A stretch of 64,000 bases of DNA from Aurantiochytrium sp. KH105 (GCA_003116975.1 BGKB01000021.1:372001-436000), one strand, 5' to 3'. Positions 1 through 9,513 are shown, counted from the first letter of the stretch. Notes: generated by a model from the sequence alone, not told the origin. Program-made: numbers and translations.

Positions 1-2328
1 GACTCATTTGCCGGACACACGTGCTTTCCGCGGCCTCATCCGAAAGACATTCGCACGACCTTTATTGTCGCGCATTACCCAGGGCCAGTTTCCTATGTGG
101 CGGAGGGCTTCATCCACAAGAATAATGACCAGCTTCCCGAGCGCGCGCAGCAAGTGCTAAGTACAGCAACAAACGTAGCTGTCGCGTGGGGCCGATGCTC
201 GCCAGCAGACACAGCGCGTGGTCCTACAAATGCACGGGCCGGCGCAGGATCAGAATCAGGGGCCGGGTCGCGTCGTCGTCCGCGACGAAAGGTGCAGTCA
301 ATTGTGTCCAAGTTCGCTGTGCAGATCAAAGCGCTTGTGGAGACCCTTGAGGCCACAAAGTGTTCATTCATTCGATGTGTCAAGCCGAATGTGCAAATGC
401 AGCGTGAGGAAGGACGACCGTGGTTCGATCGAGCGCTCGTCGTGAGTCAGTTGCGTTGCTTGAGCATTGAGCAGACCGCGCAGGTACTCAAGTCAGGACT
501 TCCGACACGTATTCCGTACCAGAGTCTCATTGATGCGTACGCGGAGACACTTCCTCAGGAGGCCCTGCGCATATGGCGAAATCTTGGCGCAGGGAACGCG
601 CGCGAATTCACTAAAGCCCTTTTCTGGGCCTTTGACGTCCCTCACAAGGCATATCGGTGCGGAACGACGCGCGTCTTTTTCCGTAATGGCCAGCTTTCCA
701 TGTTGGACCGCATTCTTGAGGCATCGAAGGTGTGGTCGTGCGCCGCACCTTCGGATGCCAAGGCCCAAGCGGAGCGCAAGTATGTCATTGACCGGTTCAA
801 GTTGTACTATGTGCGCATGCTGTGGCGCAAGTGTGTGGCCAAGGCAATGGCTGCGCACCACTTTGAAAGTCGTTTGCGCTACTTTCGCGCACGTAACGAG
901 GCCATTTCAACGATTCAACAACGCTTTCGTGCGCATCGTGTGCGATGCACATTTCTTTTGCAAAAAGCTGCTGCACTCGAAATTCAATGCTGCGTACGAG
1001 GGTGGCGCGCAAGACTTGAATTTGCTGCTCGTCTTGCTGAAGCTGCGCAACTTGCACAGGAGGAAGCAGCACGGCTCGCTGAAGCTGCTCGCGCTGCGAA
1101 AGAAGAAGCAGCACGGCTCGAAAAGGAGGCTGCTCTTGCCGAGGCGGAGAAAGAGCGCGAGAAAGTGGCCGCGCGCGAAGCCGAGGCGGCGGCGCAGCAG
1201 GTCAAGGCTGAGCAAATGCTATCGCTGACCGAAAGGTCGCGCTCCTGGATCCGGTCACCCTCGTGCTCACGAAATTCGTCATTTGTGGGAAGCATTAAGC
1301 CGGGTGGGCAAGGTCTCGAGCCAGAATTGCTCGCTGTGCACGTGCGTGAAGTGACAGAAGAAGATGTTTTGCCCTCGTCATCACGACCGCAGAGCACGAG
1401 GCTGGGAAGTTTCAGAGGCCTTGCAAAGCTCGAAGCACGGGTATTGCAGGGGAACCGAGAGAGCGAGCAGGTTCAAAGCCCTCAGGAAACCATGTCGCTG
1501 GAAAAGTGCAAGCGCATTGCCCGTGAGCTCTTTGGCGAGAATGCCAAGGGAGTGACGATGGCCATGGTGGAGGCATTTCGTGAGCAGACGTATGGGCCTT
1601 TTGCCGACCGGGTGTTGGCTTCAAGGCTAAAGTCGGCGCTTCGAGAGAGCGAGCACGAGCGGGCGTTGCTAAAGGAGCAAAAGATGAGGCTGCACGCTCA
1701 GCTCGAGGATGCTGAACAGCGATGCTGGGAGTACAAGGTCGTAGCCGCGGAGCGCGAAGCGCGCATTACCGAACTTACCACACGCATGCTAGACCTCGAA
1801 GCAGACTTTCGCGAGCGCGAGCGCGCATTCACGACAAACGTGCCAAAGACTCCCTTGCGCGTGCCTACCGCTGCCGGAGCACTGAGTTCCGACGAGGCCG
1901 CCTCACTTGCCTCGCTTGTGTCAATCATTCAGTCGCAGCAGCTGCAGCTTGCCGCCCAATCGGATGAAATCTCGCGCCTCTCGCGACTGCAGCAGGACAC
2001 TCAGGATGCAAAGGAGTATATGGCAAACGTTTTGGATCAGCTGACGCTGGATTTGGAGCGCGAGCGTACCCAAGCCAAGCGCAACTTTGACTTTTTCGAG
2101 CAAAAGCTTCGCGAAGCGGACTCTGAGCTCGAGGCTCGCGATGTTCTCATCAAGGGTCTTGAGCGTATCGTTAAGCGTAAGAGCTTCCCGAAGCAAGTGC
2201 AAGAGTCCTCGCAAACCTCGTCGTCATCATCATTATCATTATCATCATCATCGTTGGACGGTAGTTCGACTTCGGCGGGGGTCAAACTTGTTGCAGGTCC
2301 GACAATCTCCGGCGGCCAAGCTGCATAG
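1..2328 (+). CDS. Unconventional myosin heavy chain, 3' part (5' end outside window)
   Basis: The frame is open from base 1 to a TAG at 2326-2328 (775 residues), so the gene starts upstream. The first ~50 residues are the end of an actin-activated ATPase head: an HYPGPVSYVAEGF stretch then KNNDQLP, matching the HYAGxVxY...KNxD region of myosins. A basic, Gly/Arg-rich loop-2 insert follows, then the conserved actin-binding segment ending CSFIRCVKPN and a converter. The neck has about two IQ-like motifs (STIQQRFRAHRVR, LEIQCCVRGWRAR). Next comes an Ala/Glu/Lys/Arg stretch of single-alpha-helix type, a Ser/Arg-rich linker and long C-terminal coiled coil, ending in a Ser-rich tail. There is no FERM, MyTH4, SH3 or lipid-binding module, so its class cannot be set. 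Function is known from the family: an ATP-driven actin motor, probably dimeric. Confidence 0.9.
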   Translation, partial: DSFAGHTCFPRPHPKDIRTTFIVAHYPGPVSYVAEGFIHKNNDQLPERAQQVLSTATNVAVAWGRCSPADTARGPTNARAGAGSESGAGSRRRPRRKVQSIVSKFAVQIKALVETLEATKCSFIRCVKPNVQMQREEGRPWFDRALVVSQLRCLSIEQTAQVLKSGLPTRIPYQSLIDAYAETLPQEALRIWRNLGAGNAREFTKALFWAFDVPHKAYRCGTTRVFFRNGQLSMLDRILEASKVWSCAAPSDAKAQAERKYVIDRFKLYYVRMLWRKCVAKAMAAHHFESRLRYFRARNEAISTIQQRFRAHRVRCTFLLQKAAALEIQCCVRGWRARLEFAARLAEAAQLAQEEAARLAEAARAAKEEAARLEKEAALAEAEKEREKVAAREAEAAAQQVKAEQMLSLTERSRSWIRSPSCSRNSSFVGSIKPGGQGLEPELLAVHVREVTEEDVLPSSSRPQSTRLGSFRGLAKLEARVLQGNRESEQVQSPQETMSLEKCKRIARELFGENAKGVTMAMVEAFREQTYGPFADRVLASRLKSALRESEHERALLKEQKMRLHAQLEDAEQRCWEYKVVAAEREARITELTTRMLDLEADFRERERAFTTNVPKTPLRVPTAAGALSSDEAASLASLVSIIQSQQLQLAAQSDEISRLSRLQQDTQDAKEYMANVLDQLTLDLERERTQAKRNFDFFEQKLREADSELEARDVLIKGLERIVKRKSFPKQVQESSQTSSSSSLSLSSSSLDGSSTSAGVKLVAGPTISGGQAA

Positions 2329-2645
2329 AAAACTAAGAGCAAGAAAGCCCTTCTCGGTGGAGTTTATCTTTTCGGGCAAGTATCACAACAGGAACAAGAA
2401 GAAATAATTTCACAACCAAATTTTCTTTGGTTCCGAGAACTTATCTCGTGAAGGCGTTCGGCCCTTATCTTTACTGCTGGGTTCTGCCGTCAAAGAGTCT
2501 ATAATCGATCTTCATGACACAGGGCAGAGAAATTTTCAATCGCTCGCCTTCGAAAAGCTTGCAAATGTTGTTTTTCACGCGGGGAAAGTTGAGAGAAGAA
2601 AAAAAGTGAGGTCATTTGTTTAGGTATGGTCTCGTCGCTTCGTGT
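2329..2645. other. Convergent 3' intergenic region
   Basis: This 317-bp stretch lies between the ends of the myosin (+) and the aldo/keto reductase (-). It is A/T-richer than its neighbours and holds 3' UTR-like sequence with A-runs. I see no gene or structured RNA in it. Confidence 0.6.
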
Positions 2646-3776
2646 TCAAGGGATTTTGCAGTCGCCGGAGGTCTTGCTGTCGCCGCCTCCCGTAACCGGG
2701 GGCGACTTTGCGGCATCGAGCTTGATCATGTCCTCAATGCTGAGTTCCCAGTCGAAGAGCTGGGCATTGGCAATGATGTGCGATGCTTCGTCCGACTTGG
2801 GGATCACAGGAATGCCTTGCTGCACCTGCCACTTGAGCGAGACCTGGGCGCCAGACTTGCCGTATTTTTTGCCAATCTCGGTGACCAGCTTGCCGTTGAT
2901 GAGCTCCGAGGTTCCGCAGGGTCCACAAAGAGGGCTAAAGGACTGGTACAGCGTTCCGACCATGTGATCAAACTCACGGTCATCTGTTGCCTCGGGGCCC
3001 GCGCTTCCCATCCCTACGTGGAATTCAACCTGATTCACATGAGGGATAGTGAGCCCGGCGTGGACGAGGTCGAGAATGTGGCGTTTGCAAAAGTGGCTGA
3101 CACCAATGGCGCGAGCCTTTTTGGCGGCATGAAAGTCCATCATGGCCTTCCAACCTTCAACGCGCATCTCAGGTCCTCCCTTACCATCCCAGTAGGCAGG
3201 AAAGTGGACAAGCATGAGGTCGACATAGTCGAGGCCAAGATCCTTGAGAGAGGCCTCGAGGGCGGCCTCAGCTGCGCTGTAGTTGAGGCCGCCAGGAATC
3301 TTGGTCGTCACAAAAATGTCTTCGCGCCGGCCTCCATTTTGACTTTGCCAGTCTTGGATTGCTTGCCCGACGCCAGCGTGATTGCCGTACATTGTCGCGG
3401 TGTCTACATGAACATAGCCGACCTTGAGCGCCGTCAGGGTGGCCTTGTACGCGACCGAGTTGTTGTACTCCCAGGTACCGAGGCCAACCATCTTTCATGA
3501 GGATCACGTGCGTGCGTGCGTTAGTCAGCCTTTGCTGTATGTATTACCACCTTTTTTCCTTGTTCGGCAACATCAAAAACGTACGGGCATCTCCACGCCA
3601 TTCCGCAGTGTCGTCGTTGGGATGGGACCAACCTTGGACCCGAGACTACCGTGCTGTCCCACGAGCACTTGCTCTACGGCACCGACCGCCGTCGCAGTCC
3701 CTTGCAAAGCCATCGCGAGCGTCAGGACCGCCAACGGCGTGACCCACCGCGTCCATCTTGCCGCAGCCATTCTCAT
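2646..3776 (-). CDS. Aldo/keto reductase with signal peptide; two exons
   Basis: NAD(P)H-dependent carbonyl reductase of the AKR family, as complement(join(2646..3491,3585..3776)), 345 residues. Exon 1 encodes a hydrophobic N-terminus of signal-peptide type (residues ~1-33), then the family's first strand, NGVEMP. Exon 2 begins MVGLGTW, which completes the usual NGVxMPxxGLGTW motif across the junction. The AKR tetrad is present: Asp94 and Tyr99 (HVDTATMYGN), Lys128 (VTTK) and His160 (MLVHFP). The intron has a GTACGT donor, a GACTAAC branch point and an AAG acceptor, and carries an in-frame TGA. The ATG at 3491 therefore looks like an internal Met codon. A secreted or ER-lumenal AKR is unusual, as most are cytosolic. 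Substrate unknown. Confidence 0.85.
3492..3584 (-). other. Spliceosomal intron in the aldo/keto reductase gene
   Basis: This 93-bp intron was recognised because two minus-strand ORFs join in frame into one complete AKR N-terminus. The donor is GTACGT directly after the exon-1 codon CCC. A GACTAAC branch-point match lies upstream of the acceptor, which reads AAAG before ATGGTTGG. It is the only intron within a coding region that I can support in this window. Confidence 0.85.
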
Positions 3777-3998
3777 CTTCTTCTTCTCCTTCTTCTTCTT
3801 CTTTTCTCAAGCACGCTCGCGCTCACGCTCACGGCTTCCTATCGCGACCTCGACAACGCTTGCGTGCGTGCAAGCAAGCTTGCGTGCGCGCCAGTCTCCT
3901 CTCCTCTTCACGATCCTGCTTTGCTGCAGCGTCGTGATCGAGACCCGACCCAGCTCAGACTCACCGCCGCCGGTATCTTCGCTCAGGAGTCTCGGGCG

Positions 3999-4005
3999 TA
4001 TATAA
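3999..4005 (+). promoter_or_regulatory. TATA-like element upstream of tRNA-Ala copy 1
   Basis: TATATAA lies 36 bp before the first tRNA-Ala. TATA boxes at about -30 assist Pol III on tRNA genes in plants and fission yeast. The sequence is nearly palindromic, so it could instead serve the divergent aldo/keto reductase whose ATG is at 3776. Role inferred from position only. Confidence 0.35.
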
Positions 4006-4034
4006 GCTAGTGTCCCACTTTCCATCTCGTCTTC

Positions 4035-4106
4035 GGGCGCATGGTGCAGTGGCAGCACGTCTCATTTGCATTGAGAAGGTCTCGAGTTCAATCCTCGATG
4101 TGTCCA
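4035..4106 (+). tRNA. tRNA-Ala (anticodon UGC), copy 1
   Basis: The 72 nt fold as a full cloverleaf. The acceptor GGGCGCA pairs with TGTGTCC and includes the G3:U70 wobble that marks tRNA-Ala. The D stem is GTGC/GCAC and the anticodon stem TCTCA/TGAGA, with loop TTTGCAT giving anticodon TGC. The variable loop has 5 nt, the T stem is TCGAG/CTCGA with loop TTCAATC, and the discriminator is A73. T-runs at 4109-4112 and 4114-4120 form the Pol III terminator. CCA is not encoded, as expected for a nuclear gene. Confidence 0.93.
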
Positions 4107-4251
4107 AGTTTTATTTTTTTCGCCTGGCTGCTTTCTCCAGTGTATAGGTCTGCCGGAGTTCGACTCTTCAGAGTCCCTTTTTTTTTTTTTGGACTGCTGT
4201 GTCAGCCGCACGGTTATAGTGAGGGAAAGCAACCTGTCTCGTAACAGTTGT

Positions 4252-4323
4252 GGGCGCATGGTGCAGTGGCAGCACGTCTCATTTGCATTGAGAAGGTCTC
4301 GAGTTCAATCCTCGATGTGTCCA
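4252..4323 (+). tRNA. tRNA-Ala (anticodon UGC), copy 2
   Basis: Identical over all 72 nt to the copy starting at 4035, including the G3:U70 pair and anticodon TGC. It is a tandem duplicate 217 bp downstream with unrelated flanks. A T7 run at 4331-4337 should terminate Pol III. Confidence 0.93.
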
Positions 4324-5205
4324 AAATTTCTTTTTTTCGCACTTTTTTTTCCCAAGTTGTTGTTGCTGGTGCTTGTACTTCCTCCCCTCCCCTCCTCGTT
4401 CTCAAGACTTTCGCTGTTTTTGCCCCCTGGCAGCTGCTGCGGCAGGCGTCGTCACGGTACGCGCAAGGTCCACGCTGTGAAAGAAGATTTCCGCACTCCG
4501 ACCGACCCCGGCGCCTCCGACTGCCATGACGCCTTGTTTCATCCAACTCGGCTGTGGCTGCTCCAGCACGCGCACTGGCTGCTCCTCGCAGTCGCTGGTA
4601 CCTGTAAATAAAGAAGGGCGCGCCGCAAATGAGATATTCATACACAAACACACACGCAGGATCACACTCGCACTTTGGCAGCGAGAGAGAGAGAGAGTGC
4701 ACGCGCTGCACGTGCTCGCAGCGGCAGCGGCTTGCTTGCTCGCCGCACCGCCGCACCGCCGCGCCGCCACTCGAGTGGCGGCTGGTCTCGTCTTGCCTCG
4801 TCTCGTCTCGTCTCGTCTCGTCTCATCGCTCTGCCAAGCCTTCGTTCGCTCGCTAGCTAGAGCGTGTCTGCGTCTCGCGCGTCTGCGTCGCGGCCTCACG
4901 GCTGCACGTTTACGGAGGCTTTTTGGTGGTCACATCGTGCGTGCCCGACCAAGATTGGGCACGCCGCCGTGCCACCTCGTGCCGGTCTCGCAGTGCAGAG
5001 CGGAGCAGTGCAGAACAGAGCAAGCAAACCCGGAAGCGGCGAGCATTCGCGCGGCGGCGAGCAAGATACGTCTGGCCCGCCGACGACTCGAGCGGCAGCG
5101 GGACGGCGCGGCGTTGGAGCCGCAGCAATAGCAACAGCAACAGCAACAGCAGTGCCAAAGCAGCAGGAGCAGCAACAGGGCACGTTTACGAGAAGGAGGG
5201 GAAGT
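4324..5205. other. Upstream region of the WS/DGAT gene
   Basis: An 882-bp stretch with no supportable gene. It holds a (CTCGT)n tract around 4796-4826, a GA-repeat at 4684-4699 and CAG-rich leader sequence just before the ATG at 5206. The acyltransferase frame stays open upstream to about 4864 without another ATG, and its translation there is low-complexity, so I treat it as leader. Confidence 0.55.
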
Positions 5206-6864
5206 ATGGCCTCGTCAGATGCAAGCGCGCAGGTTTCGACTAAGGTTGCCCCGCTCGATGAGCTCGAGCTTGACCCCGAGGTTGAGGTTGATGAACTCGA
5301 AGAACCAGAACAGACGAAGGACTTGGGTGGCGATGATGATGATGATGATGATGATGATGAAGTCGCCGAGGATGACGAGTTTCCGTACCCGGACTCGCTC
5401 GAAGCCGTCCCCAGCGGGATCTCGCTGTCCCGAACGGTGACGAATGCTTCGAGACCTGGGCGCAAAATCAGGGCGAGCATTACGACCCGCCTCGTGGGCA
5501 ACTTGCAACGCGAAAGCCAGGCAAAGGCAAGCTGGGTCACAGGAATTCTCTTTTTCGACCATGATCCCGGCTTTGAGCGCGTGCAGTCAGTTGTGGCTGA
5601 ACGCCTCATGGTCATGCCACGCTTCCGCGCACGCATGAAAGCCCGTTCCTTTCCTCTGCCGCAAAAATTTCACTTTGTCGAGGTCAATCTCGAGGACTTC
5701 GATATTGACTATCACTTGCAAAAAGTCCTAGCGGACGGTGACACGCCGCCCACCACCAATGACGTCATCCACTTTGTGGAAAACATGTACAATGGATGGG
5801 AGCCGGACTTGAGCAAACCTTTGTGGCAGCTCCTGTATGTCCCGCGTCTCGATGATGGCCGCGCTTGCCTCATTACCAAAATTAGCCACGCCATCGGCGA
5901 CGGCGTCTCTCAAATTGAGGTCCTCATGCGCATGCTCGATCCAGCCTCGGACGAGGACGAGGCTGCAATGATTCAGGCATCACGCCCACCGATGAAGCGC
6001 AAGAAGAAGGCGACCTTTGGCCCACTCAACCGCACTCGTATCTTTCTTGGAGGTCTGTGGAGTGGCGTCTTTAACGTGTTCTCCGCCTCGGACCCACCAA
6101 ATTCGCTGCGGCCCAAGAATACGAGCGACGTGTCTGGCGAACGCCGCTTCGCATTCACGGAGAAGGTTCCGTTGCCGCGAATGAAGGAGGTCAAGAACAA
6201 GCTCGAAGGCGCAACGCTTAACGACGTTCTCATCCTCTTGCTGACGCTCACAATGCGAGAGTACTTTATCGAGGCGGGCGACGAGGCTGCCTTGAGCGGG
6301 GCCAAGGTCAGCGCACAGTTTCCGATCTCAACGCGGTCACGAGGCGAGGACCCCTTTCGCGACGACGATCCGCGAAATCAGTTCTCGTACGGCTTTCTCA
6401 AATTCTACGTCACTTTCAAGGGCTCGAATGTTGACCTCTTTTGGAAAATCAAGCGCGATCTTGACAAGATTAAGATGTCGCCGGCGCCCTTTGTCACCAC
6501 GCGCACGGCCAAGGTCCTCGTACCTATTCTCCCTCTGAAAGTGTCCAACTCGACGGTGCTCCAAGCCGCCAACAAGGCTACTGCGCAGCTTTCCAATGTT
6601 GCCGCCCCTGCGCACGCTGTCAAGATTGCGGGAGCGCGCGTCACGGACATGAGCTTTCTCATTTTTAGCCCGCTCGCGCTCTACGTCGGCATCCTTTCTT
6701 ACAACAACAATGTCTCGGCCTCGGTCTGCCTCGACGCCAATCTCGGCGTCGACCCGAACCTCGTTGCCAAGCACTGGGGTCCTCAGTTCGAGGCCTTTTA
6801 TGAGGAGGTCATGAGCCATGACGGCATGATTTCCTCCCGCCGTTCCTGTCTCGATTGCTTCTAG
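5206..6864 (+). CDS. WS/DGAT-type acyltransferase (wax ester synthase / diacylglycerol acyltransferase)
   Basis: A 552-residue member of the bifunctional WS/DGAT family (PF03007/PF06974), which moves fatty acyl from acyl-CoA to fatty alcohols or diacylglycerol. The catalytic HHxxxDG motif appears as SHAIGDG: His228, Asp232 and Gly233 are present, while the first His is Ser227, and the second His is the catalytic one in related acyltransferases. Other family-like parts are the PLWQLL strand before the motif, the NDVLILLLT helix and the C-terminal LSYNNNVSASVCLD strand. The N-terminus (~1-75) is acidic, with a nine-Asp run encoded by a (GAT)n tract. The ATG at 5206 is the first in frame. It probably acts at ER or lipid droplets in neutral-lipid storage; acceptor specificity cannot be read. 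Confidence 0.87.
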   Translation: MASSDASAQVSTKVAPLDELELDPEVEVDELEEPEQTKDLGGDDDDDDDDDEVAEDDEFPYPDSLEAVPSGISLSRTVTNASRPGRKIRASITTRLVGNLQRESQAKASWVTGILFFDHDPGFERVQSVVAERLMVMPRFRARMKARSFPLPQKFHFVEVNLEDFDIDYHLQKVLADGDTPPTTNDVIHFVENMYNGWEPDLSKPLWQLLYVPRLDDGRACLITKISHAIGDGVSQIEVLMRMLDPASDEDEAAMIQASRPPMKRKKKATFGPLNRTRIFLGGLWSGVFNVFSASDPPNSLRPKNTSDVSGERRFAFTEKVPLPRMKEVKNKLEGATLNDVLILLLTLTMREYFIEAGDEAALSGAKVSAQFPISTRSRGEDPFRDDDPRNQFSYGFLKFYVTFKGSNVDLFWKIKRDLDKIKMSPAPFVTTRTAKVLVPILPLKVSNSTVLQAANKATAQLSNVAAPAHAVKIAGARVTDMSFLIFSPLALYVGILSYNNNVSASVCLDANLGVDPNLVAKHWGPQFEAFYEEVMSHDGMISSRRSCLDCF

Positions 6865-7219
6865 GCCCGGGCACGTACGCATGCCTTGCTTGATCGAGAG
6901 AGACTCTAATAAGCTGTGATTATGTTGCGCTGTTCTTTTGTGTTTGCTCTTTCGATTCGATTGTTACTGTTAGTTTTGCTTGCTTGCCGAATGGCTCCAA
7001 GTTATCCGTTCACTGGAACTGGACTGTCACTGCAAGGCTTGCTGCTTGCTGTCTGCACTGCGCGCGGTGGGAAGCTTGACTGGCAAGGAGACTCGAAAAG
7101 ACTTTCCTTGCGAGGGAGAGGTGGCCGCCGCCAACCGCGCGGCGACACCATCGACGCCTCGCGCTGGTGGTTCGCAAACCAAGGGCGCGGTCGGCGCCGT
7201 AAAAGGCGCACGTTGCGTC
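6865..7219. other. Intergenic/leader region
   Basis: 355 bp between the acyltransferase stop and the next ATG at 7220. The first ~120 bp are T-rich 3' UTR-like. The remainder is in frame with the downstream gene but has no ATG, so it is probably 5' UTR. Confidence 0.5.
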
Positions 7220-8413
7220 ATGGCGCAGAGCAGCGAGCTGCACTGGAGTCGCTGGAGGCACGAGGAGAGCACGAGAACCTTCCAGGGCCATGTGACGCGG
7301 CTCAAGGCCGGCATCCGGCCTCACGTGCCTGTCTCCTCGCGAAAAGAACCAAGTTATCGCACAAGGTATGTGCAGCACAGGACTGCCGCCCGCGAGCTTC
7401 GACGTCGCGCCTTGCAGCGCCGCATCGATGCAGAGAACTACGCGCTGGGGAAGAAAATTGCCCACGTGGAACCCGCAGTCGATACTTTGGCTCCTCGGCG
7501 ACCAAAGGGCGCGCGCAATAAGTCCGCGCGCGCTGAGCACGCCGCCATTCAACAAAAGGAGCTCTTTGTCTCCAATGTTGCCTTTTTGCGACGTATTGTT
7601 GCCGCAAAACCATTTATTACCAAGGAGGGCCTCGAGGACGACTGTCGACGAATGCAAGTGTACCTCGAGCGGCTGAGACGCGTCCGTGAGGAGCGCCTCA
7701 GCATCATTCAGCGACGTATGGACATTTGTAAGGAAGTCGCCGCGGTTCACAAGGCCAAAATGCGCGCTCTTAAGCAAGTACGAAAACATCAACAACAACA
7801 ACAACAACACCAAAAACAACAAGACCACGTGCTTCCAGATTCGCCCCCCCGCAAGCTCGTGAAGACTCCGACGAGTGAGGTCTTGTTGCGGTCGCTCTCG
7901 GCAGAACGGAGACGAAGGCATGTCGCAGCAAAACGGAGACCGCGCATCGAACCGAGGCTCGAGGTGCGGACCCCATATATCCGAAATCTTTCACAATACG
8001 AGCGCGACGCAACCTTGCGGCGAACTCGTCGTGAGGAGCAACAAAACGTTTCGCGCACTCGCGTGGGCAAGCGCGTAGAGACGGAGATGGGTCTCTTGCA
8101 GCGCACTGTTGATCAAAGTTTTAAGAGACGACCCACGGCGTCTATGCGCGCATCCATGCGCCAGCCCCCGCTTGCGCACGTGACGCATGGTGTGGCAACT
8201 CTTTTCGTTGCACAAATGGTGAAAACTGCAGTTTCCGGCGTGGTCTCGCGCAAGGTTTCTGAATTGATTCCCTGGTCTCCAGGTGCAAAGAAAATTGCAA
8301 TCAAGGTGCGCAAGCCGTCGGAGACTGCGCGTGTAATGGATCAGAAGGCACAAGTCCTCGCACAATTACGTACCACATTGCAGCCTGGTCTTACCGTTTA
8401 TCTCGAAAATTGA
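7220..8413 (+). CDS. Basic protein with CFAP97/Hemingway-like N-terminal region
   Basis: 397 residues from the first ATG in frame. Very rich in Arg, Lys and Gln. An N-terminal helix reads RRRALQRRIDAENYALGKKI followed by VDT. This resembles the RI..EN..LL.KI helix of the CFAP97/Hemingway family of ciliary proteins, though the match is short and made by eye. A second long basic helix follows, then a polyQ run (CAA repeat, 7789-7810), a basic middle and a small hydrophobic patch near the C-terminus (VATLFVAQMVKTAVSGVV). No enzyme motif. It could be an axonemal or microtubule-associated protein; the family call is tentative. Confidence 0.6.
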   Translation: MAQSSELHWSRWRHEESTRTFQGHVTRLKAGIRPHVPVSSRKEPSYRTRYVQHRTAARELRRRALQRRIDAENYALGKKIAHVEPAVDTLAPRRPKGARNKSARAEHAAIQQKELFVSNVAFLRRIVAAKPFITKEGLEDDCRRMQVYLERLRRVREERLSIIQRRMDICKEVAAVHKAKMRALKQVRKHQQQQQQHQKQQDHVLPDSPPRKLVKTPTSEVLLRSLSAERRRRHVAAKRRPRIEPRLEVRTPYIRNLSQYERDATLRRTRREEQQNVSRTRVGKRVETEMGLLQRTVDQSFKRRPTASMRASMRQPPLAHVTHGVATLFVAQMVKTAVSGVVSRKVSELIPWSPGAKKIAIKVRKPSETARVMDQKAQVLAQLRTTLQPGLTVYLEN

Positions 8414-8583
8414 AACATGATGCCAACTCTGAACGAACGAGAGTAAAGGACATCTTTTGATCAATTTTCGCCACATCTTGGAGAAGTCTTGAGCAAATCA
8501 TCGTGTTCAAAGGGGAAACTTATTGTCAATTGCGATAAGACAGGCCAAATGTTGCTTTTCTTCTTTTCTATTTCAGAATACTT

Positions 8584-9513
8584 TCATGCTCTTGAAATAT
8601 CGTGCTGATGATCCCGAGCATCTTGAGCGTCCTCAGCTTCACGATCTTTATTGGCCTTTTGTACAAGGGAGGGGAGTCGCACGAGGTCGATAAGAAAGCC
8701 AAAACCCAAAAGACCGAGCGTGCAAAGATAAAGCAGGCCGAGCTTCCAATTTCCCAGGTAGAAATGATGCAATCCAAAAAATCCTCCTGGAATGAGTGTG
8801 AGGTATGCCTCGAAAACGTGTAATTCGTCTGCGTTGGCGCGCGAAAGGGCGGGGATGCGCACTAAGTCGAAAATGTACATGCCAAAGAGCCCAAATGAGC
8901 AAAGGTACAAAAGGCCGACGCGCGTGCGGCCGAGGTAGAATTGATGGAGACCAAGCATGCCAAAAATCCAAAGTACATAACTGTCGTGTGCACGCTGGGC
9001 CATATTTTGGCGCTCGACGAGCAGGTCATTGTGCCCATCGAGCCTCAAATGTTTGCAACGCGAATCTAAAAGCGTCCGCAAGCTCAGCAAGTCGACAATG
9101 ATGCCCCATCCGAGAAACCCGAGTGTTGCAACATAGAGAAAGCCCCATTTGAAGCGGCCCAACGCGAATTGATGGGCGCCAGACCACCCAAGAAGCAAGG
9201 TCACAGTGAACATGGACGACCACGAAAGGTCTTGGCCCACGACCAAAGAGTTGGAGTCGAAAGAAGGGAAGCGGACATGAGCAGTATCGCTTCTCTCTGA
9301 GTGAGCGCATGCGCCGGTTCCCGGTTCGCCTGAAAATATCACATCTCCCTCATGGTCTTCTTGCGCAACAACCTTGGCTGCCTCAATGTCCTCTTCCGCA
9401 TCAACGTGGTGCACCACTCTTGCTGCCGGGACTTCGCCTGCAGGGTACATGCTTCGTTGCAAAGGCTCGTCCAAGCGCACCTGGGCACCGTAGTGATCGC
9501 CTGGCGCGTCCAT
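8584..9513 (-). CDS. Triple TM2-domain membrane protein
   Basis: 309 residues from the ATG at 9513. The N-terminal ~95 residues are hydrophilic and acidic. Three consecutive TM2-type modules follow, each with a W/HQF-YLG turn between two hydrophobic helices: GAHQFALGRFKWGFLY, GLHQFYLGRTRVGLLY and GLHHFYLGNWKLGLLY, each closed by a (V/I)DL motif. The TM2 domain normally occurs once per protein (TM2D1-3 in animals, single-domain proteins in bacteria), so three in tandem is uncommon. The C-terminus is charged. About six transmembrane helices are expected. Function is unknown. Identification rests on the clear motif repetition. Confidence 0.88.
   Translation of the reverse strand: MDAPGDHYGAQVRLDEPLQRSMYPAGEVPAARVVHHVDAEEDIEAAKVVAQEDHEGDVIFSGEPGTGACAHSERSDTAHVRFPSFDSNSLVVGQDLSWSSMFTVTLLLGWSGAHQFALGRFKWGFLYVATLGFLGWGIIVDLLSLRTLLDSRCKHLRLDGHNDLLVERQNMAQRAHDSYVLWIFGMLGLHQFYLGRTRVGLLYLCSFGLFGMYIFDLVRIPALSRANADELHVFEAYLTLIPGGFFGLHHFYLGNWKLGLLYLCTLGLLGFGFLIDLVRLPSLVQKANKDREAEDAQDARDHQHDISRA

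Noticed and set aside
4141-4178. tRNA-like 3' half (GGAGTTCGACTC followed by a long T-run) between the two tRNA-Ala genes
   Set aside because: A four-of-five-pair T arm can be drawn, but no matching 5' acceptor (GGGACTC), D arm or anticodon arm with U33 exists upstream; at most a relic.
4864-5205. N-terminal extension of the WS/DGAT frame
   Set aside because: No ATG in frame before 5206 and the translation is Ala/Arg/Gln low complexity; treated as leader.
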